Shown here: positions 5,360 to 6,425 of the stretch, piece after piece
How positions within the stretch are numbered: position 1 is the first letter of the stretch
Layout of the letters: the number at the start of each line of letters is the position of its first letter
From: JBHJGU01 sp050331475
GTDB taxonomy: Bacteria; Pseudomonadota; Alphaproteobacteria; Caulobacterales; Maricaulaceae
Reading direction: 5' to 3'
NCBI GenBank assembly: GCA_050331475.1
Contig: JBHJGU010000097.1
Span: forward strand, 1-6,425
Length of the DNA: 6,425 bases
Notes under the pieces: model-generated
Told to the model about the DNA's origin: nothing
Seen by the model: the letters and a program-made list of their open reading frames with translations, nothing else
Databases searched by the model: none
Made by a program: the position numbers and the translations under genes

Positions 5360-5803
5360 ATGCGCGATCAAACCGTTGAGACCTTAGTGGGGGTGGTCGT
5401 GGTGGCCGTCGCGGCCAGCTTCATCAGCTACGCCGCCTTGGTGTCCGATCGTGGCGCCGCGGTGAAGGGCTATGAACTGATCGGCCGGTTCCCCGCCGCT
5501 TCCGGGGTCGCGCCGGGCACGGAGGTGCGGATCTCCGGTGTCAAGGTGGGCGCGGTCGTGGACGTGGCCCTGGATCCCAAAACCTATTTCGCCGACGTGC
5601 GTTTAACCATGCGCGAGGATATTGCGCTGGCCTCGGACACGAGCGCGAAAATCACCGCCGACGGCCTGCTCAGCGAATCCTACATCGCCATTGAACCGGG
5701 CGGGGATTTTGAAGACCTTAAGCCCGGCGACATCATTGCGAACACCCAAGGCACGGTCGACCTTTTGGGCTTGTTGAGCACGTTCGCGCCTGACGGCTCA
5801 TGA
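5360..5803 (+). CDS. mlaD: MlaD: outer-membrane lipid asymmetry MCE-domain protein
   Basis: The 147-residue protein has one N-terminal membrane anchor (about residues 8-28, VGVVVVAVAASFISYAAL) and one periplasmic MCE domain (about 37-115). Typical MCE features are YELIGRFPAASGVAPGTEVRISGVKVGAV (38-66), a beta-rich middle, and the family's TADGLLSESYIAIEPGG (99-115). MlaD proteins form a hexameric ring on the MlaFE ABC transporter and pass phospholipids between inner and outer membrane. No mlaE or mlaF is present here, so the partners must be encoded elsewhere. The last residues (about 131-147, TVDLLGLLSTFAP) match the hydrophobic C-terminal helix region. A GAGAGG lies unusually close (3 nt) before the ATG. 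The stop overlaps the next start as ATGA, so translation of the two is probably coupled. Confidence 0.93.
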   Translation: MRDQTVETLVGVVVVAVAASFISYAALVSDRGAAVKGYELIGRFPAASGVAPGTEVRISGVKVGAVVDVALDPKTYFADVRLTMREDIALASDTSAKITADGLLSESYIAIEPGGDFEDLKPGDIIANTQGTVDLLGLLSTFAPDGS

Positions 5804-6231
5804 TCGCGCTGGTCCTTGTCCTGCTCGCGCAACTCGGTTTGTCCGATGACGCCCTGTCGAGCGAGCCGGGAACGATGGCTGTGCTTCGCGGGCTGGAGAA
5901 AATCCCAGCCACCACAACGGATTTTGAGGCGCCCGTAGGCGAGCCCCGCGCTTTTGGCGCGCTGACGGTGTTGGTGCGTTATTGCCGGACGCGACCGCCT
6001 GAAGAGCCGCCGGAAACCTTCGCGCTTTTGGAGATTTGGGATCGCGGGCTCGCGCGGGCGGACGATCCGAATCTGAAGGACGAGACCGGCGCTTGGATCG
6101 GGGACAAGGTTTTCGAGGGCTGGATGGTCGCCTCCACGCCCTCGCTTAACCCCCTTGACCACGCGGTCTATGACGTCTGGCCGATAGCGTGCACGACCGC
6201 TTCGCCCGAGAGCGACGACCCGGCGGCGTAG
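5800..6231 (+). CDS. DUF2155 domain-containing secreted protein
   Basis: The 143-residue protein matches the alphaproteobacterial DUF2155 family, whose biochemical role is unknown. Recognisable blocks are AVLRGLEKIPATTTDFEAPVG (27-47), the RPPEEPPE signature after a conserved Cys (C62, 65-72), FEGWMVASTPSLNPLDHAVYDVW (105-127) and a second conserved Cys (C131). The two cysteines could form a disulfide outside the cytoplasm. The N-terminus (IALVLVLLAQLGL, 2-14) is hydrophobic but unusually short and lacks positive charge, so it is a weak signal peptide. No better start is visible, since the ATG overlaps the mlaD stop as ATGA. Coupling to mlaD suggests an envelope role (inference). The last 21 codons overlap the 3' end of aat on the other strand. 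Confidence 0.9.
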   Translation: MIALVLVLLAQLGLSDDALSSEPGTMAVLRGLEKIPATTTDFEAPVGEPRAFGALTVLVRYCRTRPPEEPPETFALLEIWDRGLARADDPNLKDETGAWIGDKVFEGWMVASTPSLNPLDHAVYDVWPIACTTASPESDDPAA

Positions 6232-6425
6232 AAGTTCCCGGTTTGGGCGAGCGCGTCCGTCAGTCGTGTCCGATAATCGGCGCGAGAAATTTCGACGGCG
6301 CCGAACCGGGCCAGGTGGTCGGTCAAAAACTGCGCGTCGAGAAGGCGATAACCGCCAAGTTTCAGCCGCGCGACCAGATGGCAGAGCGCCACCTTGCTGG
6401 CGTCGGTCTCCAGGCTGAACATGCT
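6168..6425 (-). CDS. aat: Leucyl/phenylalanyl-tRNA-protein transferase (5' end outside window)
   Basis: Only the last 85 residues are in the window; the frame is open to the right edge and ends at TAG (6170-6168). Aat transfers Leu or Phe from aminoacyl-tRNA to N-terminal Arg or Lys of proteins, marking them for ClpAP degradation through the N-degron pathway in the cytoplasm. The visible part begins inside the conserved ES-MFS-xxxDASKVAL block and continues with HLVARLKLGGYRLLDAQFLT, DHLARFGAVEISRADYRTRL, and an alphaproteobacterial-style tail ending IGQTS. The catalytic N-terminal half cannot be judged. The ATG at 6422 lies inside a conserved motif and is not the true start. The gene converges on the DUF2155 gene, overlapping its 3' end by 64 bp. 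Confidence 0.93.
   Translation of the reverse strand, partial: SMFSLETDASKVALCHLVARLKLGGYRLLDAQFLTDHLARFGAVEISRADYRTRLTDALAQTGNFYAAGSSLSGEAVVHAIGQTS

Overview
The window looks like a high-GC alphaproteobacterial chromosome, most likely from the Caulobacterales/Maricaulales/Hyphomonadaceae side of the class. The reasons are the complex I accessory subunit NDUFA12, the DUF2155 protein, a stand-alone mlaD next to both of them, aat close by, and an ~1220-residue alphaproteobacterial-type B12-dependent ribonucleotide reductase. Placement below class level is inference. The six complete or nearly complete genes fill almost all of the window. No mobile element, tRNA, rRNA or CRISPR array is visible.

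Left part, minus strand (1-4088): nrdJ (420-4088) takes up more than half of the window. Downstream of it, in the same direction, lies a secreted pentapeptide-repeat protein with a CxxC motif, whose 3' end runs off the left edge. The 59-bp gap between them holds a consensus TATAAT hexamer and an 8-bp inverted repeat whose distal arm contains the Shine-Dalgarno of the pentapeptide gene. This layout could make translation depend on which promoter made the transcript.

Centre (4089-4307): a 219-bp divergent intergenic region separates nrdJ from a plus-strand single-domain response regulator. It is the densest regulatory stretch here. It contains a 42-bp imperfect palindrome (18 of 21 pairs) centred on GATATC, two NrdR-box-like 16-mers exactly 32 bp apart that overlap a plausible nrdJ promoter, and a 7-bp GC-rich hairpin in the short nrdJ leader. 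No complete cobalamin riboswitch is seen.

Right part, plus strand (4308-6231): the response regulator is followed, after 100 bp, by a compact run of NDUFA12 (complex I assembly/accessory), mlaD (MCE-domain lipid transport) and a DUF2155 secreted protein. The last two are joined by an ATGA overlap. The run faces aat (leucyl/phenylalanyl-tRNA-protein transferase, minus strand, 5' end off the right edge), and the two 3' ends overlap by 64 bp. All the protein families are recognisable. What is least explained is the DNA- and RNA-level structure between them.
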